A stretch of DNA of 64,000 bases from Gordonia asplenii (GTDB lineage: Bacteria; Actinomycetota; Actinomycetes; Mycobacteriales; Mycobacteriaceae), in contig NZ_JABBNB010000009.1 in assembly GCF_012933505.1 (NCBI RefSeq), positions 124,001 to 188,000 of the forward strand. Direction: 5' to 3'. The notes below the pieces were generated by a model. It saw nothing but the letters and a program-made list of their open reading frames with translations. It was not told the DNA's origin and searched no databases. Every line of letters begins with the position of its first letter. Position 1 is the first letter of the stretch. A program made the position numbers and the translations under genes. This document shows, in pieces, positions 1 through 8,837 of the stretch.

Positions 1-1011
1 GCCGGAAACCAGTGCACCGGAACGTAGTTCGATGCCGCGGTCGGCGCAGACTGCCTGTCGCGTCGCGCCGGGCTGCTCGCGTGCGTCGACGACGGCGGCG
101 ATGCGGACCCCGGCGTCGTGCAGGTCGGCGACGGCGAGGTAAGCGCTGTCGTTGGTGGTGAACACCACGACGTCGGAGCCGATGCGCACTCCGTACCGGT
201 GCAGGAAGGTGCGTGCGCTGCCGGCCAGCATGATGCCGGGACGGTCGTTGTCGGCGAATACGACGGGACGCTCATGCGCTCCGGTCGCGACGATGACGTG
301 CTTCACCCGGATGCGCCAAATCCGTTGGCGTGCAACAGCTTCGTTGCCCCGGTGGTTTGTCCCGTCGCTGCGCTCGCCCCGGCGTTCGGCGGCGAGGATG
401 AACCCGTCGTCGTAGTGGCCGAATGCGGTGGTGCGCTGCAGATGCACGACGTCGGGGTCGGCCGCGAGCGTGGCGACGGTGTGGGCGACCCAGTCCATGC
501 CGGGGAGGCCGTCGAGAGTCTCGGTGCCACCGAGCAGCGAGCCACCGGCTTCGGTCTGCTCGTCGAGCAGGACTACACGTGCGCCCGCGCGTGAACAGGC
601 AAGTGCGGCAGCCAGACCCGTGGGTCCGGCGCCGACGACGGCGACGTCGGCGTGAAGGTGCATGGCGTCGTAGGTCGCCGGGTCGGCGTCGGCGGCCAGC
701 TTGCCCTGTCCCGGAATGCCGTGCGCCACCAGTCCGTCGAACAGTTCGACGGTGGTGGCCAGCATCATCGGCTCGGGGAACGGGGCGTCGATCTGCACGA
801 GTCCGCCGGTGTCCTCGGCCCACGCCGCGGTGATGCCGCGCGGGCGGCCGAGCTTGATGCTGGAGGTGACGTGGTGAATTCCGTTGGCCAGCAAGGCCGA
901 TGCGAGAGTGTCACCCCGGTGGCCGGTCAGCTGCCGGCCGTTGAAGGTGAAGCTCAGCTCGAAGGAACGGTCGATGCGTCCGCGCTCGGCGGTGCGAAAG
1001 GGTGCGCTCAT
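1..1011 (-). CDS. soxA: Sarcosine oxidase alpha subunit, 3' end outside the window
   Basis: Large subunit of heterotetrameric sarcosine oxidase, which oxidatively demethylates sarcosine to glycine and passes the methyl group to tetrahydrofolate. Only the first 337 codons are present; the gene runs off the left edge. The N-terminal part (residues about 15-90) is a ferredoxin-like domain (FNGRQLTGHRGDTLASALLANG). It is followed by a Rossmann FAD/NAD site (VAVVGAGPTGLAAALACSRAG, split here as VAVVGAGPTG then LAAALACSRAG) and an ATGAHERP motif typical of the family. The ATG overlaps the soxD stop codon by 4 bases (ATGA), so translation is probably coupled. It is the distal visible gene of the minus-strand glyA-soxB-soxD-soxA operon; soxG would be expected just beyond the edge. 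Confidence 0.95.
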   Translation of the reverse strand, partial: MSAPFRTAERGRIDRSFELSFTFNGRQLTGHRGDTLASALLANGIHHVTSSIKLGRPRGITAAWAEDTGGLVQIDAPFPEPMMLATTVELFDGLVAHGIPGQGKLAADADPATYDAMHLHADVAVVGAGPTGLAAALACSRAGARVVLLDEQTEAGGSLLGGTETLDGLPGMDWVAHTVATLAADPDVVHLQRTTAFGHYDDGFILAAERRGERSDGTNHRGNEAVARQRIWRIRVKHVIVATGAHERPVVFADNDRPGIMLAGSARTFLHRYGVRIGSDVVVFTTNDSAYLAVADLHDAGVRIAAVVDAREQPGATRQAVCADRGIELRSGALVSG

Positions 1012-1265
1012 GAGGCGGGCGTGCCTTTCTCGAATGCGTAGGTCGCGGTGTCGCGCACGGCGTTGAACCAGCGTCGGCACCCGGCGTTGTGGCTCCACCG
1101 TTCGGCGAAGCGGCCCTTCGGGTTGTCGCGGTAGAACACGTAGTGCGCCCACTGCTCGTCGGAAAGTGCTTGTGGGTCAGCGGGATAGACGACATGAGCC
1201 TGCCCGCCGTAGTGGAATTCGGTCTCTTCCCGCGGTCCGCACCACGGGCATTCGATGAGTTGCAC
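1008..1265 (-). CDS. soxD: Sarcosine oxidase delta subunit
   Basis: Small zinc-binding subunit (85 aa) of heterotetrameric sarcosine oxidase. It has the expected CPWCGPREETEFHYGG start, with the Cys-x2-Cys pair that together with a downstream His and Cys (AGCRRWF) holds zinc, and the conserved YPADPQALSDEQWAHYVFYR core with DNPKG. The length is normal for the family. It lies 20 bp after soxB and overlaps soxA by 4 bp. It has no known catalytic role of its own and holds the complex together. Confidence 0.95.
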   Translation of the reverse strand: MQLIECPWCGPREETEFHYGGQAHVVYPADPQALSDEQWAHYVFYRDNPKGRFAERWSHNAGCRRWFNAVRDTATYAFEKGTPAS

Positions 1266-1285
1266 GGTGTTGTCCTCCTCGGATG

Positions 1286-2515
1286 TCAGTGGGCGACGCC
1301 GGCGGCGCCGTGCTCGTCGACGAGCGCGCCGGTGATGAACCGGTCCAGGCTGAACGGCTCGATCAGTTCATGCAGACGGTCGTTGGCGATGGTGTCGGCC
1401 AGACACCAGCCGAGCCCCGGAGTGACCTTGAATCCGCCCGTGCCCCAACCGGCATTGAGATACACGTTCTGATACGGAGTACGCCCGACGATGGGCGACG
1501 CGTCTGGGCACACGTCGACGATGCCCGCCCAGGTGCGCAGCAGGTGCGCCCGCGCGAACACCGGGAACAGTTCGACGGCAGCGGCCATCTGTCGTTCGAT
1601 GATGTGGAACGCGCCGCGCTGGCCGTATCCGTTGTACGAGTCGATGCCGGCGCCCATCACCAGTTCGCCCTTATGCGCTTGGGACACATAGACATGCACC
1701 GCGTTGGACATGACGATCGTCGGGTGGATCGGCTCGAGCAACTCGGAGACGAGTGCCTGCAGCGGGTGGCTCTGCAGGGGCGTGCGGATGCCCAGTCGAT
1801 CGGTCAGCGTCGAGGTGTGCCCCGCCGCGCAAAGGGCGACCTGTCCCGTTGCGATCTCACCGCGGGTGGTCGCAACCGCGGTGACCTTGTCGCCGTCGGT
1901 GACGAATCCGGTGACTTCGCAGTTCTGGATGATGTCGATGCCCGCGGCGTCGGCCTGACGAGCGAAACCCCAAGCGACATAATCATGTTTGGCGATTCCG
2001 GCGCGCGGCTGATAGGTCGCGCCCAGTACCGGGTAGCGGATGTCGTCGGAGATGTTGACGATCGGGCAGATCTCCTTGACCTGCTCGGGTGACACCCACT
2101 CGGCGTCGATTCCGTTGAGCCGGTTGGCTTCTACGCGGCGCACGCTGTCGCGGACATCCTGCAGACTGTGCGCCAGGTTCAGCACGCCGCGCTGGCTGAA
2201 GAGGATGGGATAGTCGAGGTCGTCCTCGAGGCCCTCCCACAGCTTGAGCGCGTGCTCGTAGATGCCAGCGCTCTCGTCCCACAGATAGTTGGAGCGGATC
2301 AGCGTCGTATTGCGCGCCATGTTGCCGCCGGCGAGCCAACCACGTTCCAGCACAGCGACATTCGTGATGCCGTGATTGCGGGCGAGGTAGTGGGCGGTGG
2401 CCAGTCCGTGCCCGCCGCCGCCGACGATCACCACATCGTAGGACTTGCGGGGCTCGGGATTGCGCCACAGGAACGTCGGGTGGTCGGGCAGGTGGGCGCC
2501 GGGTGGGGTGGTCAT
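1286..2515 (-). CDS. soxB: Sarcosine oxidase beta subunit
   Basis: FAD/FMN subunit of sarcosine oxidase, 409 aa, the usual length. The DAO-type dinucleotide-binding motif [18 protein letters not shown] sits at about residues 28-45, followed by the beta-subunit signature [16 protein letters not shown]. The C-terminal [18 protein letters not shown] segment closes the FAD fold. The chosen ATG (2515) overlaps the glyA stop codon by 4 bases, and an in-frame extension upstream would run through glyA, so it is rejected. The product works with soxD and soxA to turn sarcosine into glycine, H2O2 and 5,10-methylene-THF. Confidence 0.96.
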   Translation of the reverse strand: MTTPPGAHLPDHPTFLWRNPEPRKSYDVVIVGGGGHGLATAHYLARNHGITNVAVLERGWLAGGNMARNTTLIRSNYLWDESAGIYEHALKLWEGLEDDLDYPILFSQRGVLNLAHSLQDVRDSVRRVEANRLNGIDAEWVSPEQVKEICPIVNISDDIRYPVLGATYQPRAGIAKHDYVAWGFARQADAAGIDIIQNCEVTGFVTDGDKVTAVATTRGEIATGQVALCAAGHTSTLTDRLGIRTPLQSHPLQALVSELLEPIHPTIVMSNAVHVYVSQAHKGELVMGAGIDSYNGYGQRGAFHIIERQMAAAVELFPVFARAHLLRTWAGIVDVCPDASPIVGRTPYQNVYLNAGWGTGGFKVTPGLGWCLADTIANDRLHELIEPFSLDRFITGALVDEHGAAGVAH

Positions 2516-3831
2516 CGGCCGAACTCCGTCAGGTTGGGGTACAGCGGGAAGCGCTGGGCGAGGGCATCGACGCGGTCGCGCAGGGCGTCGAGCGCGGCGT
2601 CGTCGTCGGGAGTGGTCTGCAGTGCGGTCGCGATGACGTCGGCGACTTCGGTGAAGGCCTCGGCGTCGAATCCGCGGGTCGCCAAAGCCGGTGTGCCGAT
2701 ACGTAATCCGGAGCTGACCATCGGCGGGCGCGGATCGAAGGGCACGGCGTTGCGGTTGACGGTGATGCCGACTCGGTGCAGCAGATCCTCGGCCTGCTGT
2801 CCGTCGAGCGGCGAATCGCGCAGATCGGCGAGGACCAGGTGGACGTCGGTGCCGCCGCTCACGACGTTGACTCCGGCGGCGCGCGAGTCGTCGCGCAGCA
2901 GGCGCTCGGCGAGGATCTGTGCGCCGAGCAGGGTGCGCTGTTGGCGTTCGGCGAACTCCGGGGCTGCCGCGAACTTGAATGCGACGGCCTTCGCGGCGAT
3001 GACGTGTTCGAGCGGTCCGCCCTGCTGGCCGGGGAACACCGACGAGTTGAACTTCTTGGCCAGGTCGGCGTCGTTGGAGAGGATGATGCCGCCACGCGGC
3101 CCGCCGAGCGTCTTGTGCGTCGTCGAGGTGGTGACATGCGCGTGCGGCACCGGTGACGGGTGCAGTCCGGCGGCGACGAGACCGGCGAAGTGCGCCATGT
3201 CGACCATCAGGTACGCGCCGACCTCGTCGGCGATCTCGCGGAACCGGGCGAAGTCGAGCTGGCGTGGGTAGGCGGACCAACCGGCCAGGATCAGCTTCGG
3301 CTTACGCTCGCGGGCGACGCGGGCCACCTCGTCCATGTCGACGCGATGGTCGTCTTCGCGGACGTGGTAGGCCGCGACGTCGTAGAGCTTGCCGGAGAAA
3401 TTGAGCTTCATGCCGTGCGTCAGGTGCCCGCCGTGCGCGAGCGCCAACCCGAGGATGGTGTCGCCCGGCTGCAGCAGCGCGGCCATCGCGGCGGCGTTGG
3501 CCTGCGCGCCCGAATGTGGTTGCACGTTGGCGTATTTCGCGCCGAATAGTGCCGTGATGCGGTCGATGGCGATCTGTTCGATGTGGTCGACGTGCTCGCA
3601 ACCGCCGTAGTAGCGGCGGCCCGGGTATCCCTCGGCGTACTTATTGGTGAGCACCGACCCCTGCGCCTGCATGACCGAGGTCGGGGCGAAGTTCTCGCTC
3701 GCGATCATCTCCAGGGTGTTCTGTTGGCGGTGCAGTTCGGCGAGGATGTGCTGATGGACTTGCGCGTCGGCGTCGGCCAGCGTTTCGGTGAGGGCGGTGA
3801 CCGATGTCGCGGAGGAGAGAGTGGAGCTCAT
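2512..3831 (-). CDS. glyA: Serine hydroxymethyltransferase
   Basis: PLP enzyme, 439 aa, interconverting glycine plus methylene-THF with serine. All hallmarks are present: [38 protein letters not shown], the PLP-lysine motif [15 protein letters not shown], and the C-terminal [14 protein letters not shown]. The ATG at 3831 has an AGGAC ribosome site a few bases upstream; a longer reading exists but would cross the operator at 3851-3880. It is the first gene of the sarcosine oxidase operon. This suggests a catabolic paralogue that joins the glycine and methylene-THF made by sarcosine oxidase into serine, not the housekeeping copy. Confidence 0.95.
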   Translation of the reverse strand: MSSTLSSATSVTALTETLADADAQVHQHILAELHRQQNTLEMIASENFAPTSVMQAQGSVLTNKYAEGYPGRRYYGGCEHVDHIEQIAIDRITALFGAKYANVQPHSGAQANAAAMAALLQPGDTILGLALAHGGHLTHGMKLNFSGKLYDVAAYHVREDDHRVDMDEVARVARERKPKLILAGWSAYPRQLDFARFREIADEVGAYLMVDMAHFAGLVAAGLHPSPVPHAHVTTSTTHKTLGGPRGGIILSNDADLAKKFNSSVFPGQQGGPLEHVIAAKAVAFKFAAAPEFAERQQRTLLGAQILAERLLRDDSRAAGVNVVSGGTDVHLVLADLRDSPLDGQQAEDLLHRVGITVNRNAVPFDPRPPMVSSGLRIGTPALATRGFDAEAFTEVADVIATALQTTPDDDAALDALRDRVDALAQRFPLYPNLTEFGR

Positions 3832-3850
3832 CAATGGTCCTGTCTGAAAC

Positions 3851-3880
3851 ATTAGTTGGTCGCTAACTAATATATTAGAG
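3851..3880 (-). promoter_or_regulatory. Operator upstream of glyA-soxBDA (AACTAATATATTAGAG motif)
   Basis: AT-rich island in otherwise GC-rich DNA, 20 bp upstream of the glyA start. 3865-3880 reads AACTAATATATTAGAG, matching 14 of 16 positions of the palindrome AACTRATATATYAGTT that also lies upstream of the GntR/FCD gene at 24698 and the dimethylglycine oxidase gene at 29588. An overlapping inverted repeat ATTAGTT / AACTAAT (3851-3857 and 3865-3871) adds a second half-site. It is probably the binding site of the GntR/FCD protein encoded at 24698. Confidence 0.6.
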
Positions 3881-3953
3881 AAATGGTAGGGGTGCCCGAG
3901 CCTTCGCGTCAAGAGTTGCCGCAGGAGCGAAGACCCGGGCGGACGACGTCGCG

Positions 3954-5450
3954 TCAGCGACCGTGGTTATGCATCACGTGCTTGGTACGCGAGTAGTCGT
4001 CGAGTGCGTAGATCGAGAGGTCGCGGCCATAGCCCGAACCCTTGAATCCACCCCATGGCACCTCGTTGGCCAGCACCAGGTGCGAGTTGACCCACACGGT
4101 GCCCGCGTCGACGCGTGCGGCGACGTCGAGGCTGCGTCGCGCGTTCTCGGTCCACACCGAGGCAGAGAGTCCGAACGGGGTGTCGTTGGCGCGTGCGATC
4201 GCCTCGGCCTCGTCGTCGAACGTTTCGACGGTGATCACCGGCCCGAATATCTCCTCGCGCACACAATCGGCGCCGGCGGGGATGTCGGCGAGTACGGTCG
4301 GCGCGACGAAGTAGCCGGTGCCCTCGACGACGGCGCCGCCGGTCACGGCGGTCGCACCCTGCTCAGCCGCACGTGCGAGATGGGCCCGCACCCGGTCGAA
4401 GTGCGCTCTGGACACCATCGGTCCCACTTCGACGTCGTCGGCGGACGGAGTGCCGACGACGAGGTCGCGGACCTGCTCGGCCAGCAACTCGGTGAACTCT
4501 CGGGCCACCGACGATTCGACGAGGACGCGGCACGCAGCACCACATTCCTGACCGGCGTTGTAGAAACTCGCGACGCGTAGGGCCTGTGCCGTCGCGGGAA
4601 GATCGGCGTCGGCGAAGACGACGACCGGTGCCTTCCCGCCGAGCTCGAGGTGGACGCGTTTGAGAGTCTCGGCCGCCGTACGGGCCACCGCGCGACCGCT
4701 TCCGACCGACCCGGTCAGTGCGATCATGTCGACGTCGGGATGTGCGGCGAGCCGCTCACCGACCGTCGGGCCCGTCCCGGGCATGACATTGAGAACGCCC
4801 GCGGGCAGCAGATCGCCGACGAGTTCGGCGAACTTCAGGGTGGTCAGCGGAGTCTGCTCGGATGGTTTGATCACCACGGTGTTACCGGCGGCGAGGATCG
4901 GGGCGAGTTTCCACGCGGCCATCAGCAGCGGATAATTCCACGGGGTGATCACGCCGACGACCCCGAGCGGTTCCCGCAGCAGCACCGACAGATGATCTTG
5001 CGCGTAGTCGCCCGCGGCGAGCGTGGTGCCCGCGCGCACCGCTCCGGCCATGAAGCGGAAGGTGTCGATCGTTCCGTCGACGTCGTCACGCGACGTCGAC
5101 AGCGGCTTGCCGGTGTTCGCCGATTCGAGGCGTACCAGCAGGTCGGCGTTCTCTGCGACGCGGTCGGCGATGCGGTACAGCACCTCCGCCCGCTCGCGCG
5201 GGACCGTGCGGCCCCAATCGAAAGCCGCTGCGCGGGCCGCGGTGACCGCGCGATCGACCTCGTCGACGCAGGCGAACGGAATCGCGGTGATGACGTCCTC
5301 GGTGGACGGGTCGACGATGTCGACGAGTTCACCCGCGGATTCGACGAAGGCGCCGTCGATGAACAGCCGGGCGGGCGGAAGCTCGGCGGCGGAGATCGGC
5401 GCCGCGTCGACGCGTCGAACGTCGACATCGGGGTGGGTGGGAGCAGACAT
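3954..5450 (-). CDS. Aldehyde dehydrogenase (aminobutyraldehyde/betaine-aldehyde type)
   Basis: NAD(P)-dependent aldehyde dehydrogenase, 498 aa, full length. Visible motifs are [13 protein letters not shown], the cofactor loop [10 protein letters not shown], the general-base Glu in LELGGKAP, and the catalytic Cys in [11 protein letters not shown]. The last motif resembles gamma-aminobutyraldehyde dehydrogenases (NAGQDCTAACR) more than BetB. The ATG at 5450 is chosen because upstream in-frame sequence overlaps the preceding gene. It is the third gene of an operon with a flavin amine oxidase and a DapA-like protein, so it probably oxidises an aldehyde made by them. Alpha-ketoglutarate semialdehyde dehydrogenase is the main alternative. 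Confidence 0.85.
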   Translation of the reverse strand: MSAPTHPDVDVRRVDAAPISAAELPPARLFIDGAFVESAGELVDIVDPSTEDVITAIPFACVDEVDRAVTAARAAAFDWGRTVPRERAEVLYRIADRVAENADLLVRLESANTGKPLSTSRDDVDGTIDTFRFMAGAVRAGTTLAAGDYAQDHLSVLLREPLGVVGVITPWNYPLLMAAWKLAPILAAGNTVVIKPSEQTPLTTLKFAELVGDLLPAGVLNVMPGTGPTVGERLAAHPDVDMIALTGSVGSGRAVARTAAETLKRVHLELGGKAPVVVFADADLPATAQALRVASFYNAGQECGAACRVLVESSVAREFTELLAEQVRDLVVGTPSADDVEVGPMVSRAHFDRVRAHLARAAEQGATAVTGGAVVEGTGYFVAPTVLADIPAGADCVREEIFGPVITVETFDDEAEAIARANDTPFGLSASVWTENARRSLDVAARVDAGTVWVNSHLVLANEVPWGGFKGSGYGRDLSIYALDDYSRTKHVMHNHGR

Positions 5451-5476
5451 GGGTGGGCCTCCGGGACGGTCGGGGT

Positions 5477-6358
5477 TCAGAGAAGTTCGTGTACGAGTCG
5501 GGTGATGCGGGCCGCGGTGTCGGCGTCGACCTCGTGCAGCGGCAGCCGCGGTTTGCCGATCGGGAAACCGGTCGCATTGACCGCGCATTTGACCGCCGCG
5601 ATGAACGGTGCCGACATGATGGCGTCGACGAGCGGATACAGGTGGTCCCATTCCTTGCGGGCGCGCTCGAGATCGCCCGACTTCAGCGCGCGGTGAATGG
5701 ACGTGAGATGCGCGGGAAACACATTGGCGGTTCCGGCCATCACACCTGCCGCACCCTCGGACATCGCCATCAGCCCCAGACTGTCCCAGCCGACGAAGGT
5801 CGAGATCACGTCGCCGTGGCGGTGGATGAGCTTGCCCGCCTGAGCCATGTCGGCGCTGGTGTCCTTGATGAATTCGATGTTGTCGACGTCGCGGGCCAAC
5901 GCGCCGACGGTGTCGGGGTCGAGGTTGACGCCGGTGGCGTCGGGCAGGTTGTAGAGCATGATCGGAAGGTCGACCGAGTCGGCGACGGTACGCAGGTAGG
6001 AGACCGTTTCGTCGAGGGTGAGCGCCTCGTAGTAGGGCGCCACCACCATCAGCGCCGAGGCCCCGGCGTCCTGCGCGTGCTGCGACAGAGCAATGGCCTC
6101 GCGCGTGCTCACCGCCCCGGTCTGGGCGACGACGGGAACTCGTCCGGCGGTCTGGTCGATCACCGTTTCGACGACGAGGCGTCGTTCGGCTCCGGTCATC
6201 GCGGCGAATTCGCCGGTCGATCCGCACGCGACGACGCCGTCGACGCCGCCGTCGATGTTGCGGTCGACCACCGCCCGAAGCATGGTCACATCGATGTCAT
6301 CGTCGGCGGTGAAGGGGGTGGCGAGCGCCGAGAGGACGCCGCTGAGCTGCAGGGACAT
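5477..6358 (-). CDS. Dihydrodipicolinate synthase family lyase/aldolase
   Basis: TIM-barrel class I aldolase/lyase of the DapA/NanA family, 293 aa. The Schiff-base lysine is in EFIKDTSAD (about residue 165), the catalytic tyrosine is in MLYNLPDATG, and the substrate loop is GSTGEFAAM (instead of GTTGE). A good AAGGAG ribosome site precedes the ATG. It is not likely to be the lysine-pathway DapA, because it sits between an amine oxidase and an aldehyde dehydrogenase. In this family, 1-pyrroline-4-hydroxy-2-carboxylate deaminase of hydroxyproline catabolism is an attractive possibility given the racemase homologue at 22573, but the sequence alone does not decide this. Confidence 0.82.
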   Translation of the reverse strand: MSLQLSGVLSALATPFTADDDIDVTMLRAVVDRNIDGGVDGVVACGSTGEFAAMTGAERRLVVETVIDQTAGRVPVVAQTGAVSTREAIALSQHAQDAGASALMVVAPYYEALTLDETVSYLRTVADSVDLPIMLYNLPDATGVNLDPDTVGALARDVDNIEFIKDTSADMAQAGKLIHRHGDVISTFVGWDSLGLMAMSEGAAGVMAGTANVFPAHLTSIHRALKSGDLERARKEWDHLYPLVDAIMSAPFIAAVKCAVNATGFPIGKPRLPLHEVDADTAARITRLVHELL

Positions 6359-6396
6359 GCTGGATTCTCCTTTGCGGTACAAGTAGCTTCGGTGGG

Positions 6397-7782
6397 TCAG
6401 TCGCCTGCGGCGACGCTGAGTTTCGGTTGGCTGCGCTGACGTTCTGTTGCGAGCACGCTCTGGACTTCCTGGGCCGCGCTGAGTGCCGAGCCGATCGCCG
6501 ACTCGGTGTAGAGGGTTCCGAGGTAGTCGCCGGCGAGGAAGATGCGTCCGCCTCGTCGGGTGAGCGTCGGCTGTAGCTTCGCCCGGCCCGGGAACGAATA
6601 CGGCGAGCCGTCCGCCCACTTGGCCACCGACGCCTCGACGACCTTGCCGGAGAAGTCTCCGAAGATGTCGTCGAGGTCGTCGAGGTAGGTGGCGATGATG
6701 TCGGCGTCGTCGACGTCGAGCAGGCGCCGACCGAGGCCAGCGGGGGAGAAGGTCATGATGCTGCCGCCGGGCTGCCGGGCGCGGTCGAAACTGCGCACGA
6801 CATTCGCCGGGTTGATCACGACGTTGAACGATCGTTTCGGCGTGGCGATGGCGTACGAGTCGTCCCACACTTGCCGGGTGGTTTCGTCGGTGAGGAATGC
6901 CGCCGACACGTGCGGACCGTACTTGACCTGGCCGAGGGCCTCGCGGACGTCGGAGTCGATGTCGACCGCGATCCGATGGCTCACCGTCGCGGGGGTGGCG
7001 AGGACAGCGGTGCGGGCCTCCACCTCGTGGTCGATTCCGTCGCGGCGGTAGCGGACGACAACCGAGTGCGGTCGCTGGACCACCTCGTGGACCCGTGCGC
7101 CGAGTTGTAATTTGTCGCCGAGCGACGCTGCGATGGCTTCGGTCAGCGTCGACGGCCCGCCGACGATGTTCTTCGTCAGCCCCGCTCCGATGCCCCAGAC
7201 CAGACTGAAGTACCCGACACCGGCACCGGCGGAGAGTTCGTCCATGTCGCCCGCCGACCGGGTGACGGTCGGTTTGAAGAGGGCCTCGACGTCGTCCGGT
7301 AGGTCGCCGACGTAGTCGGCGAAGGTTCGGTCGTTCATGAAGTCGTAGACGCGCTGCTGCCGTGCGCCTTCGGTTTCACCGGCACGGAGCCCGACGATCC
7401 GCGCGTACTTCGCGACGGCGAGGCCGACCTTCGCGCCGGTCTTGATGATGCCGACCCGCGACGACATCGGCATCGGTACCCGGAACGGGAACGTCTCGAC
7501 GCGCTTGTTCAGCAGCAACTTGCCGTTCATCGACAGACCGGTCAGTGAGCCGGGGACGTTCATCGCGTCGATTCCGACATTGTCGAGCAGCCAGGCCGTC
7601 GAGGAGTTTCCGCCCGCGTAGACGTGTCCGCCCCAGTTGAGCCAGTACTGTCCGCGACGCTCGGAACGGACGCGTCCGCCGACGCGGCTGTCGGATTCGA
7701 GGAGCAGGGCGTCCCAGTGGCGCAGTCGCCATCCCGCCGCGAGACCTGCTACTCCGCCACCGATGATCACTACGTCTTTCAT
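6397..7782 (-). CDS. FAD-dependent amine oxidase / protoporphyrinogen-oxidase-like protein
   Basis: Flavin amine-oxidase fold, 461 aa. The N-terminal VVIIGGGVAGLAAGWRL dinucleotide motif is followed by the second FAD motif GGRVRSE, and the C-terminal FAD motif is IFLAGDYLGTLYTESAIGSA. Substrate specificity cannot be read. The ATG at 7782 is preceded by AGAAGG; an earlier ATG lies too close to the promoter. First gene of a three-gene operon with a DapA-like lyase and an aldehyde dehydrogenase. The operator TGTGATCACA at 7835 lies 53 bp upstream, so control by the divergent GntR regulator is likely. The most natural role is oxidation of an amine or cyclic imino acid to an aldehyde/imine. Confidence 0.75.
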   Translation of the reverse strand: MKDVVIIGGGVAGLAAGWRLRHWDALLLESDSRVGGRVRSERRGQYWLNWGGHVYAGGNSSTAWLLDNVGIDAMNVPGSLTGLSMNGKLLLNKRVETFPFRVPMPMSSRVGIIKTGAKVGLAVAKYARIVGLRAGETEGARQQRVYDFMNDRTFADYVGDLPDDVEALFKPTVTRSAGDMDELSAGAGVGYFSLVWGIGAGLTKNIVGGPSTLTEAIAASLGDKLQLGARVHEVVQRPHSVVVRYRRDGIDHEVEARTAVLATPATVSHRIAVDIDSDVREALGQVKYGPHVSAAFLTDETTRQVWDDSYAIATPKRSFNVVINPANVVRSFDRARQPGGSIMTFSPAGLGRRLLDVDDADIIATYLDDLDDIFGDFSGKVVEASVAKWADGSPYSFPGRAKLQPTLTRRGGRIFLAGDYLGTLYTESAIGSALSAAQEVQSVLATERQRSQPKLSVAAGD

Positions 7783-7834
7783 CGCGACACCCTTCTCTTG
7801 CCTTAGCCGATGTGTGAGTGCCATCACCGTACGA

Positions 7835-7844
7835 TGTGATCACA
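7835..7844. promoter_or_regulatory. GntR operator, copy 1
   Basis: Perfect 10-bp palindrome TGTGATCACA between the divergent amine-oxidase operon and the GntR gene. The same palindrome recurs exactly at 7909-7918 and 8716-8725. Reading leftward, a TACGGT hexamer 5 bp further on could be the -10 box of the amine-oxidase operon. Confidence 0.65.
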
Positions 7845-7896
7845 AATCACGCAAGGAGGAGGTCGAGTCGGCTCCTGGGCGGATCGATCTGCGGGC

Positions 7897-7918
7897 TACG
7901 ATTCAATCTGTGATCACA
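7897..7918 (+). promoter_or_regulatory. Leaderless promoter and operator copy 2 of the GntR gene
   Basis: TACGAT (7897-7902) is followed by 7 nt and the GTG start at 7910, the usual layout of a leaderless mycobacterial-type promoter. The palindrome TGTGATCACA (7909-7918) covers the expected transcription and translation start, so a bound regulator would block its own gene. Confidence 0.6.
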
Positions 7919-8599
7919 GGACGGGTGGAACCGACGCTGATGGCCGACCAGGTCTATGGGGTTCTGCGCGATGCGATCATGTCGGGTGAGCTGCCGGGCG
8001 GCGCGCGGCTACGGGTGCGCGACGTCGCGGCGCAGGTCGGAACCAGCGTCATGCCGGTGCGCGAGGCGATTCGGCGCCTCGAGGAGGCGGGGCTGGCTGA
8101 GCGGGTGCCGCACAAGGGCGCCGTGGTGAAGTCGGTGAGTGTCGAAGAACTCGTCGACATCTACGACGTGCGGCGACTGTTGGAAGTCGAAGCCGCGCGA
8201 CTGGGAGTAGCGAGTATCTCGGCGGACGACTGTGATCGCATGCAAGTCGAATTCGAGTCGATGCGCGCGGCGATCGATCAGCGCCACGTCGTCGGGCACA
8301 TCGATCGGGACGAGGCGCTGCTGGCGATTCTCTACCGCGCCGCAGGCAATCGGGTTCTGGTGGACACCATCGCCGGCCTGTGGAGTCACTGTCGGCTGTA
8401 CAAGATCATGGGTGCGCATGCCGCTTTGGAGCAGGCCGCCGACGGCGACGCGCTGTGGCGGTATCAGGCGGAGTTGATCGACGCCGCTCGACGCCGCGAC
8501 GTCGAGACTGCGGCGTCGATCACGGCGATGTCGATCACGGCCGTAACAGACCGCCTCCGCGCGGCGTTGGAGGCGGAGTCGGGCGTGCACGCCGACTGA
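7910..8599 (+). CDS. GntR family regulator (FCD/VanR type)
   Basis: Transcription regulator, 229 aa. The N-terminal winged helix (residues about 10-75) contains the GntR signature LRVRDVAAQVGTSVMPVREAIRRLEEAGL. The C-terminal all-helical ligand domain (about 85-220) has metal/ligand residues typical of FCD proteins (VRRLLEVEAARLG). The GTG at 7910 is chosen because TACGAT sits 7 nt upstream. The strong AAGGAGGAGG at 7852-7862 is not followed by a usable in-frame start. Three identical palindromes flank it and the adjacent transporter gene, so it probably represses itself, the amine-oxidase operon and the MFS gene in response to the transported substrate. Confidence 0.88.
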   Translation: MITGRVEPTLMADQVYGVLRDAIMSGELPGGARLRVRDVAAQVGTSVMPVREAIRRLEEAGLAERVPHKGAVVKSVSVEELVDIYDVRRLLEVEAARLGVASISADDCDRMQVEFESMRAAIDQRHVVGHIDRDEALLAILYRAAGNRVLVDTIAGLWSHCRLYKIMGAHAALEQAADGDALWRYQAELIDAARRRDVETAASITAMSITAVTDRLRAALEAESGVHAD

Positions 8600-8614
8600 C
8601 GAAGACTTTCTCCC

Positions 8615-8645
8615 ATCCCCTGGTCAGCAGTTCTGACCAGGGGAT
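8615..8645 (+). terminator. Intrinsic terminator after the GntR gene
   Basis: Perfect 13-bp stem ATCCCCTGGTCAG / CTGACCAGGGGAT with a 5-nt loop, 15 bp past the stop codon and followed by a T-rich stretch (TTCGTCGTTTT). Confidence 0.85.
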
Positions 8646-8705
8646 TTCGTCGTTTTCGGGGCGGGTGGTCCCAGGGCTGTCGTCGGCGTCGGCCGACATC
8701 TCCAC

Positions 8706-8734
8706 TTGTGTAATCTGTGATCACATCTTAGTCT
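8706..8734 (+). promoter_or_regulatory. Promoter and operator copy 3 of the MFS transporter gene
   Basis: TTGTGT (8706-8711) and TAGTCT (8729-8734) are spaced by 17 bp and could be -35 and -10 boxes. The palindrome TGTGATCACA (8716-8725) lies in the spacer, where the GntR protein would block RNA polymerase. Confidence 0.55.
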
Positions 8735-8795
8735 ACTGAGACGCGCGTCACATCCCACCCTCAGTCGCCAGTTCCTGGAACCTAGGAGAAGTGCC

Positions 8796-8837
8796 ATGTC
8801 ATCGAGGCCTGTACACCACTGCGAGAGGTGCCGATAA
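8796..8837 (+). CDS. Possible 13-residue leader peptide before the MFS gene
   Basis: A short frame encoding MSSRPVHHCERCR starts with ATG 7 nt after an AGGAGA ribosome site (8784-8789) and ends in TAA, which overlaps the MFS start codon by one base (TAATG). The MFS gene's own weak ribosome site (GAGAGG, 8823-8828) lies inside it. The layout suggests translational coupling, or attenuation through the His-His-Cys and Cys-Arg codons. No family is known to me. Confidence 0.4.
   Translation: MSSRPVHHCERCR

Noticed and set aside
3832..3950. Glycine riboswitch before glyA-soxBDA
   Set aside because: The leader is too short (about 20-80 nt), AT-rich and palindromic. It lacks the paired aptamer structure expected of a glycine riboswitch.
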